Shown: positions 46,701 through 57,014 of the stretch, piece after piece | Numbering within the stretch: position 1 is the first letter of the stretch | How the letters are laid out: each line of letters starts with the position of its first letter | Source: Diploscapter coronatus | Taxonomy: Eukaryota > Nematoda > Chromadorea > Rhabditida > Rhabditidae | NCBI GenBank assembly: GCA_964036155.1 | Contig: OZ038423.1 | Location: 21,715,249 to 21,779,248 of the forward strand | Length of the DNA: 64,000 nucleotides | Reading direction: 5' to 3' | Program-made: the position numbers and the translations under genes | Notes under the pieces: generated by a model | The model's database searches: none | What the model saw: only the letters and a program-made list of their open reading frames with translations | Told to the model about the DNA's origin: nothing

Positions 46701-49700
46701 AGGTTAACTTTAGAGAATGAGGGGAGAGCGTTTTCCTTCTTTCAATATGAATTGTTCAAAATGACCTCTGACAGAATTTGCTTTATTCGGAATGTTTGCA
46801 GCCACCAATATTCGAGCATCGACATCGCGGCGATAGCCATCGGCCACTGTCCCAATGCGGGCGTCTTCTTCGTCAGGGGCGACTACTTCACGCGGTCCAA
46901 TCAGCCATCCAATCCGTAAGCAGCTATTTTTTGACATGTTCAATATTTCCTAGTGCACATTTCGATCATACGCCGTCTCTCTATTTTGCTAGAATTGTTC
47001 TCTCTCGTGTATCAATTGACTTGAAATCGAATATTTTTGAGAAGTCTAATTTTATGCTTCATGTTTACATCCTTCAGCGCTTTGAGTCGCTGCAACACCA
47101 CCTACGCTCGGAATACAAGCGCCAACGTCAAAAATCTACAAGGATATGAGGAACGGGACAAGCAGTATCATGCGGCTGGTAAGAGGGTTTTTTAAAACGA
47201 ATTTTAAAAAATTTCAGGTCGTCACGACTATCTGTCGTTCGCGAACTTCGAGCACGATCGCAAGCAAATGACCATTTATTTTGCCGTTAAGTTGAGAGGT
47301 AAATTTTTAGATTTCGTCTTAACTTGAGCTATTTTAAATAGAATTTAGCTAAATCTTAATCGAATTTCGTAAAATCTAGAACTGCTATCAAGACTTAAAA
47401 TGTGTTAACACGAATGTGACACTGACACTAGAGTAGTTTCACTTCTGTGTCAGTATCAAAAATTTTAAGCGCTGATTATTATATTTCTCGAAATTTATTA
47501 TTTCGTATTCGTATTTTCAGAAACAAACGAAGACGGTCTGGACTATATCGGCTACAGGATCTCGATGCCCTACTCGTCGATCATCAAAATCGTGGCAGAT
47601 CTCGGCCACTCAGACACCGACTCCATCTATTTCTGGCTCAAACACCCTGCTACGGTAAGGAGAAAACTAGATTGTTCTTTGAATTCATAAAGGTTCAGCT
47701 CTACGAATGCATGCCTGAAAATGCGTACAATTTCAATGGCCAGAAGTATATTAACATGGAAAAATGCAGGGAATGGGTATGTTTCAGAAAATATCCCAAA
47801 TTAGATAGTTCTGGGCGAAAACACTAATTTCAGTGATTATACGAAATCAAATTAAATTTTATTTACCGTAAAATCTTATAGAATATCTTCCTTTTCTTGC
47901 TCCAGAAATCCCTTTCAGAGTATTGAGAATAGAGGATCATGGGGTTTTGGTATGATTTTACGGTATTTTGAACTAGAAAGAACGGTCTTCGCACACCAAA
48001 CTCATATTGTCTACATGAACTAATGAATTAACAAAATTGGTACACAAAGGACATGTTTTAAATGTTTGGTGCGCAAGAACATACACTTTTTGGGTTCCAG
48101 GTGCGTCGTTTGGAGTGGATCGGCGATGAATACGCTGTTGGCTGCTCGAAGCAGTCGCTGGCTGATTCCCAATGGCTGAGGCTGACAACAATGAAAAAGG
48201 ACAGAAATGGATCGAATGTAAGTCTTACTTTGTTTGAAATTGCTGGGTATTACTATTTTTAACATGTTGAAAACCATGTTTGACATTTTTGAAACTTATT
48301 CCGATCAAAATAAATTTTAGAGTTTGGAAAATTCATCTATTTTCAAACGAAATAATAGTGATAAAATATGGGAAAATTCTCCAGACGCTCAATAATGTTA
48401 ATTCACTTTTTTGTGTAACTAAATCACATTTCTAAAAATTTTCAGCGTCCAAGCGAAAGTCTGGTCGAGATCCTGGCTCGAATAACCACCCGCGTACCTG
48501 CGCCAGTTTGGTTCGGTGCGATTCACTCGTTGCGAAGACCGCAGCCGACCATCACAGAAGTGTCCAGTGTCGGGTCCTTCAGGGCTGATTACTGTATCAA
48601 AGTTAGAATTTTATCATAAACGGCGAAGAATGATAGTATTTGAAAATCTTGCTATCTCGTAGTTGATAAAGCAGTATGTAGAGATAGGAAAGGATAGAAA
48701 ATAGTTGCCATTTTTCACAGTATCCTTTCAAGCTGCAATATTTCCGAATCACAAGCGAAACTTTGATTTTGAGGCGATGATTTCCCGCGGTTCAGTCGTC
48801 ACGGACCAGCTATTCGATTGGAATAATTCCGGAGATGCGGAAAACCCATTCTTCGCAGCGGTCAAAAGGGCTATGCATGTAAGAACTTGCTGTGAATTTA
48901 CTACTTTGGATCCAATTCGGATTTAAGATTCATTTATTTTATCTCGAGTTTTTGAAACCTATATAAATCGTAAAATTGAAGAAATATTTTTTTTGAAACT
49001 TTCGAAATTTTAGATGAACCAAGCAGCGGCCGAAGAAGCCTTGGAGAATTTGCTGAATGCGGTCGACGAACGAAGACAGATGGACCTGAAATTCGCGTTC
49101 GAAAAGTTGTTCTGGGTGAAAATAAGATTTTTCGAAAATTTCTAAATCTTGATTTCAGAAAGGATCTCAAGAATATTGCCAAGGCACTGCGAAATTCGTG
49201 ACTAACTCGAGTCTGCCCAAGAACTGCGTCTTGATTCGGAAGGTAACATTTTATGACTTTTGAAGAGTTAATATATTTTTCCTTCTTTATCAACACTATT
49301 TCGCTTTCAAAGTATTTGATTCTTCCACAAATATATTATGCGAAAATCAATGGAATTTTCAAAATGTAGTTTTCTATTTCATTGGAAAAACAAATTTTAG
49401 GTAATGGTGACTCCTCTGCGAGTAATGTTCATGGCTCCCGAAGTGATGATGGCAAATCGAGTCGTCCGACACTTTGGAGAACAATACGCCTTGAGATGCG
49501 TCTTCAGGTAGACCGTTTTTTTTCCAAATATCTGCTATTAAAAATAACATTTGAAAATTTTTGCTTAAATTGATAGATTGAAACTTATCTAAACATTTGT
49601 TGAAAGGTTGATTTTTTCAGAGACGACCGCCTCGAGAACAACCAGAAACTGTCCATCAAGGATTTCAACAAAGGCGGTAGTGTGGGTTAGAAAATTTCAA

Positions 49701-52700
49701 TTTTCAATTTTATTTAACGAAGCCTATGTTTTGCAGACCAAAACTCGATTCTGGCGGATATGATAAGGAAGGCGCTGACGAACGGAGTCGAGATCTGCGG
49801 GAGGACCTACCATTTCCTGGCCTGGAGCAATTCCCAGGTAACAATTTGAATATTTGATTATTCACGACACAAATGAATAAACTTTTGAAAATAGAATGAA
49901 AAAACGTGTTCACAATTCTTATAAACTGCAGTAAGTTTAAACAACTCTTTGCCTGAATAAACATGCATTTCTAGGCTAATTATTTTTAGATGCGTGACCA
50001 TGGCTGCTACATGTACGCGCCCTCGCCCGACCCCGTAACGGGCGAATGGCGGACAATCGAGGACATGCGCAAGTGGATGGGTGACTTCTCCAATGTCCGC
50101 AATGTGCCCAAGCTCATGAGCAGAATGGGTCAGTGTTTCACGCAGGCTCAGCCAACTGTCGTCCTCAGACAGCACGAGTGGACTGTCGAACCTGACATCG
50201 AAGGGGGTGAGTTGGATAAGTTTCTTTTATCTTTAACAGTATAGAATTTGAACACATTTTTTGAATCTTGCAATACCGTCTTTCCTGCGGTTGCAATAAA
50301 ACTATCTATTTGTTTAATTTGTTAGCAGTGTGAAACATCAAATTTATTGTGAATATTTTTAGGTACGGGACATCCAGAGACTGGCGAACCGTATTGCTTT
50401 TCTGATGGATGCGGAAGATTATCGTTCGGATTAGCAAAGTAGGATTTTCTTTGAATTTAAAAAAAATATTTTTTTATTTTTAGAGAAATCGCGTTGGCAC
50501 TGGAATTGAAAGTCATCCCGAGTTGTTTTCAAGTTCGATTCAAAGGAATCAAGGGGGTCATTGCAATTGATCCCTCACTCGACTGGCATGTCAAAGGATA
50601 TAAGGCTGTTTTCAGGTTACTTTTCTGATTTAAAAATTTCAACTAATATTTTCTGTTTTATCCTTTTCCCCATATTCTATGCTGCATTAGATTTTCCTCT
50701 ATAATTTTTGAACGAAGAAATATGTTTCAGGAAAAGCCAGATGAAATTCACTGAAGATGAGAGGGAAGAGGATGTGATCGAAGTGATCAAGTACGCGATG
50801 CCCTCCCCGATGTGCCTGAACAGACCGATGATCACTATCATGGACCATGTAAGTGAAAAATCGGCTGAATTCTTTACAATTTTCAACATTCTCACTTTAC
50901 CGCTGTATAGTACAATTGATTTTTCGCTCATTATTTATTGCCATTTTAAAAACTACCTGGAATAAGTTATGACGATTTTCCAAAATTTCAAACGATTATT
51001 TTCAGGTCTCCGAAAAACAATCCAAGGTTGTGCATCAACGCGTCTGTCAGAAGATTCATTATTATCTGGAGAAGGAGCTGTCATTTCTCGGATGTAAGAT
51101 TTTGAATAAAAAAGTTTAAAGCCATTTTCAGCAAATTCTAAATAGCGAAATTTAAAGTTGCATCTTTCATTAAAAAAATTTGCACTCGCTAAAAATTACG
51201 ATCTTGCCGAAGAGCCTAATTTGATCTTCAATATGTTTCAGCGATGTTGATTAGCGAGCGTGCAGCGGCGGAGCAATTGATGCAGCGCATCACAGTCGTG
51301 ACGATGGACTTCCAGCACTTGCGGCGGTGCGGCATCTCCCTCACAAAGGAACCGTTCATCAGGAGGATGCTTGTAGCTGTGTACAGGAATACGGTCATCA
51401 ATCATCTCACAAAGGTAGGCAAATTGAAGTCTGTATTGCGCATGTTCTAAATGTCGACCCTTATTTTAGTGATTTTTGTAGGTTTTGTGAAGCATACAAC
51501 CTAAAACGCTGCATATTGTGTTTTATCAAAGACAAACTCATGAAAACTCTCGAATTAGCGTCGAAATCTTTAAACTTGTCGATTTGTTATCTTCAGGCCA
51601 AAATCTTCCTGCCCTCGCAAATGGGCCGTTCGATGTACGGAGTGGTGGACGAGACAGGTCTATTGCAGTACGGTCAAGTCTTCATTCAGCTGTCGCCCAA
51701 CATTCGACAATCTTCACTCCACCCTGTACCTTATTTGGGTAGGCATTATTTCAGACTTGCAAAATTTCTTTTCAAGTATAGTTGAAACTAGTTTTGAGTG
51801 AAAATGACTATTCTGAGTTTAAAAAAAAGGTAGCATCGAACGGTAACAGGAAATTTCGTTCAGGCCCTGTTTGAATTTCTAAAAAATCTATTCATTTTAT
51901 AGAAAATGCAAATTTGATATTTGAAGGGAAAGTGCTGATAACGAAAAACCCGTGTCACGTGGCCGGAGACGTGCGAATGTTCGAAGCGGTGTGGCAGCCC
52001 TCCCTAGCGCATCTCTTCGATGTCGTGGTCTTTCCGCAGAATGGACCTCGACCCCACCCAGATGAAATGGCTGGTAAGATTTTCATGTTTTATTTCTGCT
52101 TCAATCTTCTGATCTATGCATTAGGTTAGAAACTGAAATTGATATATCAACAACATTTCTTGATCTAATTTCAATTATCTTCGTCGATATTTAGGGACAT
52201 TGACAAAACGTATGATGCGATTCCATGCAATTGTGCGACTATTTTTGAATGATATCTAATTTCAGGCAGTGACTTGGACGGTGACGAGTACAGCGTCGTG
52301 TTCGATCCAGACCTATTCCTTCTGCACAACGAAAAACCCATGATTTTCCCGAAGGTCAGACCTGATGAATACGAGGAAACCCCCACCGTAAGAATACGTT
52401 TTATCGTTTTATTAATAAATTTTTACTGTAGCATCTTTGAATTTCTATTTCATTGTCATGTTTTGACGAACCATATGAAGTTCATTTTTCAATGTGATGA
52501 TTTTTAGACGACCGAAATGGTGAACTTCTTCCTGGACTATCTGCGGCAGGACAGCATCGGTCGAGTCTCGAATGCGCATCTGAAAATGGCTGACAGGAAG
52601 GGACTTTTCTGGTTCGTTAGTTGAAACATACACTTGTATCGAATGATTCCTCACTTTTGCCAATTTGTAAAGTTCGTAAGGTTGCAAGACATAGGAAAGG

Positions 52701-55700
52701 GAAATTGGAAAATATCATCTTAGTAGAGGCACTTCTACCTTATAATTTACGAAATTAACAAGTTATATTAATTTTTAGCCCGGAAGCGAACAGCATCGCG
52801 AGAAAATGCTCGATTGCAGTCGATTTCCCGAAGACAGGAGTCCCGGCTGAACAACTCACTGCTTTTGAACAGGTATTTTTTAGGTTTGTGGGTAAACAAT
52901 AAAAATCTATGTTTGCAGATCCAATGCGAGCCAGATTACATGGGAGTGTCGTCTGCCTGGCCACAATACAGAAGCAACCGACTTAACGGGCAGTTGTACA
53001 GGTGAAGTTGGATTTGTTAATATTTGTTTTTTTAATAAACTGAAAATCTATTAATCAATCATTCTTTTTTCCAATATCTTCGATTTCAAATTTTATGAAT
53101 TCTTCAAAACCATAAATTTTACGATCTTTTACTTTTATGACGAGTTTTTAGAAATGTTTTTTTTTCCATAAATAGATTTTCAGAAAAGCAAAACGCGTCG
53201 AAGAACTTCTGGGGATCTGTGAGCGAACGGACAGTATCTGGGAGCAGGAAACCGATGAGCACATCTGCCCTCCTGAAGTGGATTTGTTCGAGGGAGAGGG
53301 CAACAAGCGCAGGGAAGCACTCAGGCTTAGGAACGAGTATGCTGTCAGAATGCAGGTCTGATTTAAAATTATTTTCTCATCGATATAGTAAAGTTCGTGC
53401 TTTAGTATTTAAAAATTCAAGTTGTTTGAAATTCGTATTTTTCTGGAGAACAAGATTCGGCTATTACCCATTTGTAATTTTACTAATTTGACATTAAAGT
53501 GTTTGAAACATACTGAATTTCAGCAACTTCTGGACGACTACGCGATAGCTGAAGAAGCCTGGGTTGTGTCGGGACACATCGTCACTTTGAAGGTAAACTT
53601 TTATGTTTCTTTTTAATAGATTAAGCATTCCCGGAAGAATCTTCTGTTCTCATTTCTCAATGCATATGACAAGAATATGAAATTTGTTTGGATTAAGAAT
53701 ACTTCCAGAGACTAGCTGGCATGGAAAAGGACGACTATTCCTTCTACCACACCGATAAGATCGTGGAACTGCGGTACGCAAAAATCTACGAACAATTCAG
53801 GAAGATTTTCTTCGAGGTATGTTTTATTCTTTTCGAAGAAAAGGTATTACAAATTTCAGGAGTACGGTGGAGAAGATAGCGTTTTCGAGCCGGATAATCG
53901 TGGAAACTTAGCGCTCAGACCGAGAGAGGGCATGTTTTTGAAGGCTAGGAGATGGCGAGTTTTGCCGATCATTCATTTTATCTTTCTTCTTTTTTGTAAA
54001 TAAATTTCACTTTTCTCAAAGGTCGTGAAAATCCTTAATCTTAGATTATTATTTCAGGATGAAGGCATAGACTCACTGTTTGAACTTTAGGTACCAAGTG
54101 TGTTACGTCGACGCGAAAGGCGACTCTTCCTACTCGATTGGCCCCTGCCGAAGTATGCCTTGGGTTGTCTGGGACGTTCTCGCTGCTTTTAAACGGACTG
54201 AGGCGATTATCATAATTAAAGACGATTAGGGTAGTTACCTCGAAAAATTGTAGGTAGTGCGCGACGCGAATTTCCTCTCGCTGGATTGTCCTCTGGGCGA
54301 ACGACTGAACGTGGAAATTCGGAATCACATCGAGCGAAACAAAGTGGATTTCGATGATTTTTGCGCACGATTTTGCGACGATCAAAGAAATCAGGGAGTT
54401 GTTAGGTAATATTCTTCAATTCGTATAAAAATATGCGTGTCATATTTCAACTGCATACTTCAACCATTAAATTGTTCCCTTTCATTTTTTACTCGTTCAG
54501 GTATTCTTTGTTTTACGGTGCTCGTGATAGTTCTCTGCTCATGGCGATGTACGTCCTGTATTGGTGGTTGAATGAGGTAATCATTTCATTTCATTTTTTT
54601 TTCCGAATAAATTTTAATTTTCGTATTTCCAGGAGAAAATCTTCGAAATCGACGGAGTTCAAATGAGCCATGTCGGACTACTCTTCATACAGAATTGTCT
54701 AGGGATACATCAGGTAAATTTTCGATTGTTAAAAATTATTCCCTATCGAATTCCAGGGAACGATAAACGATCTCACCAGCTCGGAGAACATCGAAATCCT
54801 TTTCAGAGAGAAGGTTATAGTTTTTTTCTTCTTTCTTCCACAAATATTTGAAATGTATGTGTTTCAATGATGATATTTTATATTTGCATAAAGTAACTGC
54901 TTATTGATTCGTAAGGCATTTGGACGACACATAAATTAAAATCCAAACTTATTTCAGCCGAACTATTCCGTGACAGAGGCTCGTTCCTGGCTGGACACCT
55001 TCAACGTCGGCGAGGCGATTCTCAATTTTCTCAGATATGTCGCCAGGTTTATTGAAACGAAAGTCGTGAATTTTCAAAGAATTCGTATTTTCAGTCAGCG
55101 TTTTGCGATGGCCGGGCGAATGTGTCTGTCGATCTTCGACGATGCGCCCTATCAAGAGCCCATACTGCTCAGACCCAGGCAATGGATCGGACTGTCACAG
55201 GTAAATTGGTAATTTTTGAATAATTTTCCTAGTTATTTTATTTTTCATCCACAAAAATTGTATCGAACATAGAATATCGTTGAATCTAAATTCCGCGATA
55301 AATCACCAAAATTCAAGGTTTTAAAGTCGTGACGTCTAAATGATATATGCTTCCAGATAGCTTTCCGCACCTACCATCTGATCGCAGTGTCAGGCCGATT
55401 CGATGCTCTGCACATCGGAAATGCCCACACCAGCTTCATTCAATCTGAATCCAGGTTTGTAGATATCATAATTTTGAAAATGAGATACTTTCTGGAAGCT
55501 TGCAACAATTTGAAAACCGATCATTTGGAAAGTCTGGAGAGCTTCGCTTTTTTCATTATCATTCCTACTCAAAACTACAGATTTCCCCAATTATTATCTA
55601 TCTTTATCTTTGAATTAGTCGAATTTTGCAAAAAAAAAGATAAAAAATAAAATCTCCTTCCAGAGAACCAATTGTCGTCAACGCATCGCTGCTTTCCTCA

Positions 55701-56269
55701 AATGAAGCCCCGCCCATTCAAATGCATCAGACTCTCAATGCACTTTCGGTAAGCTAAAAATTATTTTTGTAAAATAATTAATTTCCGAATTGATTTTTAC
55801 CATAAAAATTTCATTTGCAACAAAATTATCATTTTTATGAGATTTCTGATACATAATCATGATTTCAGTACTGGACTGGCGCACTCATCAAAGTCCGCCA
55901 GCTGCCCAAGCCGAACAAGAACAATGAAGATTACATGCTGGTTTCATCGGTAAGATTTTTTTTTCCTATTCTTAACATATTTATTGTTTTATAGTAATTA
56001 CTGTATATTCAAAAATATATAAAAATTTATTCTAACTTCCTGAATTAATACCCTAAAGTGGTAATTTTCAGTTTATCAAATTATTGGAGTTTTGTAATTA
56101 ATGCAAAATTTCTTTTCGAAGATAATTTGTTCGTATTTTCAAAGTTTAGTTCGGGTCAGCCTCTGCCCATCAACGTCTCCAGCGTCTCTTGCTCCTTCCG
56201 CCCGGAAAACTCCACAACGCTGTCAGGGAAAATCGTCTGCCAACCGAAGTCAGAGAAGATTTTTATTGA
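43396..56269 (+). CDS. Cellular RNA-dependent RNA polymerase, EGO-1/RRF family
   Basis: Copies RNA templates to make secondary small RNAs in RNA interference; in C. elegans the family comprises EGO-1, RRF-1, RRF-2 and RRF-3. Forty-eight exons, all in consistent phase, give 1774 residues (EGO-1 is about 1630). The catalytic motif DLDGDEY is at residues 1143-1149 (52271-52291). Other family blocks: SNSQMRDHG near 49830-50010, MGDFSNVRNVPK, FSDGCGRLS (50402-50428), YGQVFIQL, KNPCHVAGDVR and the C-terminal SMPWVVWDVL. The N-terminus has a UBA-like segment (residues ~8-53) encoded by two exons 0.9 kb upstream of the rest. Two introns require GC donors (53955-54090, 54203-54253), and exon 29 has a weak TTTGAAG acceptor. 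The stop TGA is at 56267-56269. Which paralogue this is cannot be told by eye. The start is the first ATG after the acceptor at 43333; an upstream exon is possible. Confidence 0.92.
43740..44643 (+). other. RdRP intron 2 (904 nt)
   Basis: It starts with a GTTGGA donor directly after the UBA-like exon and ends with TTTTCCAG. No further exon or repeat is recognisable. It is much longer than most introns of this gene. Confidence 0.6.
52266..52387 (+). other. RdRP catalytic exon (DLDGDEY)
   Basis: Encodes GSDLDGDEY at its start. The aspartates coordinate the catalytic magnesium in all eukaryotic RdRPs of this family, and all are intact, so polymerase activity is predicted. Confidence 0.9.
53955..54090 (+). 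other. GC-AG intron of the RdRP gene (136 nt)
   Basis: Exon 37 ends AGATG and is followed by GCGAGT; the acceptor is ACTTTAG. Joining gives RRWYQVCY, continuing the conserved C-terminal block. The nearest GT donor (53959) puts the next exon in the wrong frame. Confidence 0.7.
54203..54253 (+). other. GC-AG intron of the RdRP gene (51 nt)
   Basis: Exon 38 ends CGG ACT GAG and is followed by GCGATT; the acceptor is ATTGTAG. Reading through hits a TAG at 54227-54229. Removing 51 nt joins FKRTE to VVRDANFLSLDCP in phase 0, and no GT donor nearby does so. Confidence 0.65.
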
Positions 56270-57014
56270 TTTTATTTTTTTTCTTACTTTTTATTTATTA
56301 TTATTTGTATTATTGCACCTTTTTATTACTCGTAAATCTAGCTTATTTCTTTGCTAAATTCGATTTTATTCTCAAAAAATATCTGAGAAATAATTAGCGA
56401 AATTAATCTTGACCGATCATATTTCAATTGGTGCTTACGTATTTACAGTTCAATCAATTTTAAAATAATGACATTTGCCTTATCATTTCGGGGAAAGATA
56501 ATCATGAAAAACGGGACATAATTTTCTCTTTGGATAGCCTTATAATCCTAAAAATCAATATACTTGGCAATTTTATCCTCATAACATTCCATTGTAATTA
56601 TTCTCGATTTTATTTCGCTTATAATGTAACATGGAAAGATAAATTTTTAGTTATACGCGAAAATTTTCGTATATTTAGGTAGAATATAAAGAACTTAGAA
56701 TATTATAGTTTAAAAAGTCAATTGAATAACTCATCTGTTTATATTACAAATCATGGAAGATTTACGAAAGGCGTTTTGAAAAGCAATATTCTAGAAGAGA
56801 AAAACGCCGATATTTATGTAAAGAATTTCAAATTTTTGGCATTTGCCGACCAAAAATTAGTGATGCAAAAGCGTGCGAATTCAAATTGTTTCTTGCACAA
56901 TCGTAAAATCTGGTCGATGCCTTTAGAAGGAAAACGATAAAATTATCGATAATGTCTGCGCGCGTTTCGAGCCCTCATTTTGCTATTTTTATCAGTTCAC
57001 ATTTTTCAGTGAAG
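56270..57014. other. Intergenic region between the RdRP and S28 genes
   Basis: AT-rich. A 72-codon open frame (56722-56940) has no recognisable features and is probably chance. The palindrome ATTATCGATAAT at 56942-56953 contains two opposed GATA motifs about 62 nt before the next start codon. ATTTTTCAG ends at 57009, 5 nt before the ATG, in a typical position for spliced-leader addition. Confidence 0.5.
56942..56953. promoter_or_regulatory. Palindromic double GATA motif upstream of the S28 gene
   Basis: Perfect 12-bp palindrome ATTATCGATAAT. GATA factors such as ELT-2 drive intestinal genes in C. elegans, and S28 peptidases are typically gut-expressed, so the placement is suggestive. Binding is not demonstrated. 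Confidence 0.35.

Larger units (their letters stand above)
43396..56269 (+). other. Exon map of the RdRP gene
   Basis: Exons: 43396-43437, 43623-43739, 44644-44752, 45107-45305, 45696-45830, 46018-46114, 46178-46302, 46474-46587, 46802-46915, 47078-47178, 47218-47298, 47521-47654, 47699-47776, 48101-48217, 48446-48593, 48721-48878, 49014-49115, 49159-49242, 49401-49507, 49621-49685, 49737-49837, 49990-50206, 50363-50438, 50484-50615, 50731-50848, 51006-51093, 51242-51414, 51597-51738, 51927-52073, 52266-52387, 52508-52611, 52779-52872, 52919-53001, 53184-53355, 53524-53592, 53709-53816, 53860-53954, 54091-54202, 54254-54405, 54501-54576, 54633-54713, 54757-54813, 54958-55046, 55095-55200, 55357-55454, 55664-55748, 55869-55949, 56150-56269. 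Exon 13 could instead start at 47693. The donor of exon 15 (48593) was chosen over the one at 48601 because only the former is in phase with exon 16. Confidence 0.8.

Noticed and set aside
46350..46919. 189-codon ORF, the longest uninterrupted frame
   Set aside because: It covers introns as well as parts of two RdRP exons in a different frame; the spliced RdRP reading explains the exons.
56722..56940. 72-codon ORF upstream of the S28 gene
   Set aside because: No signal peptide, no motif; it lies in the likely promoter.
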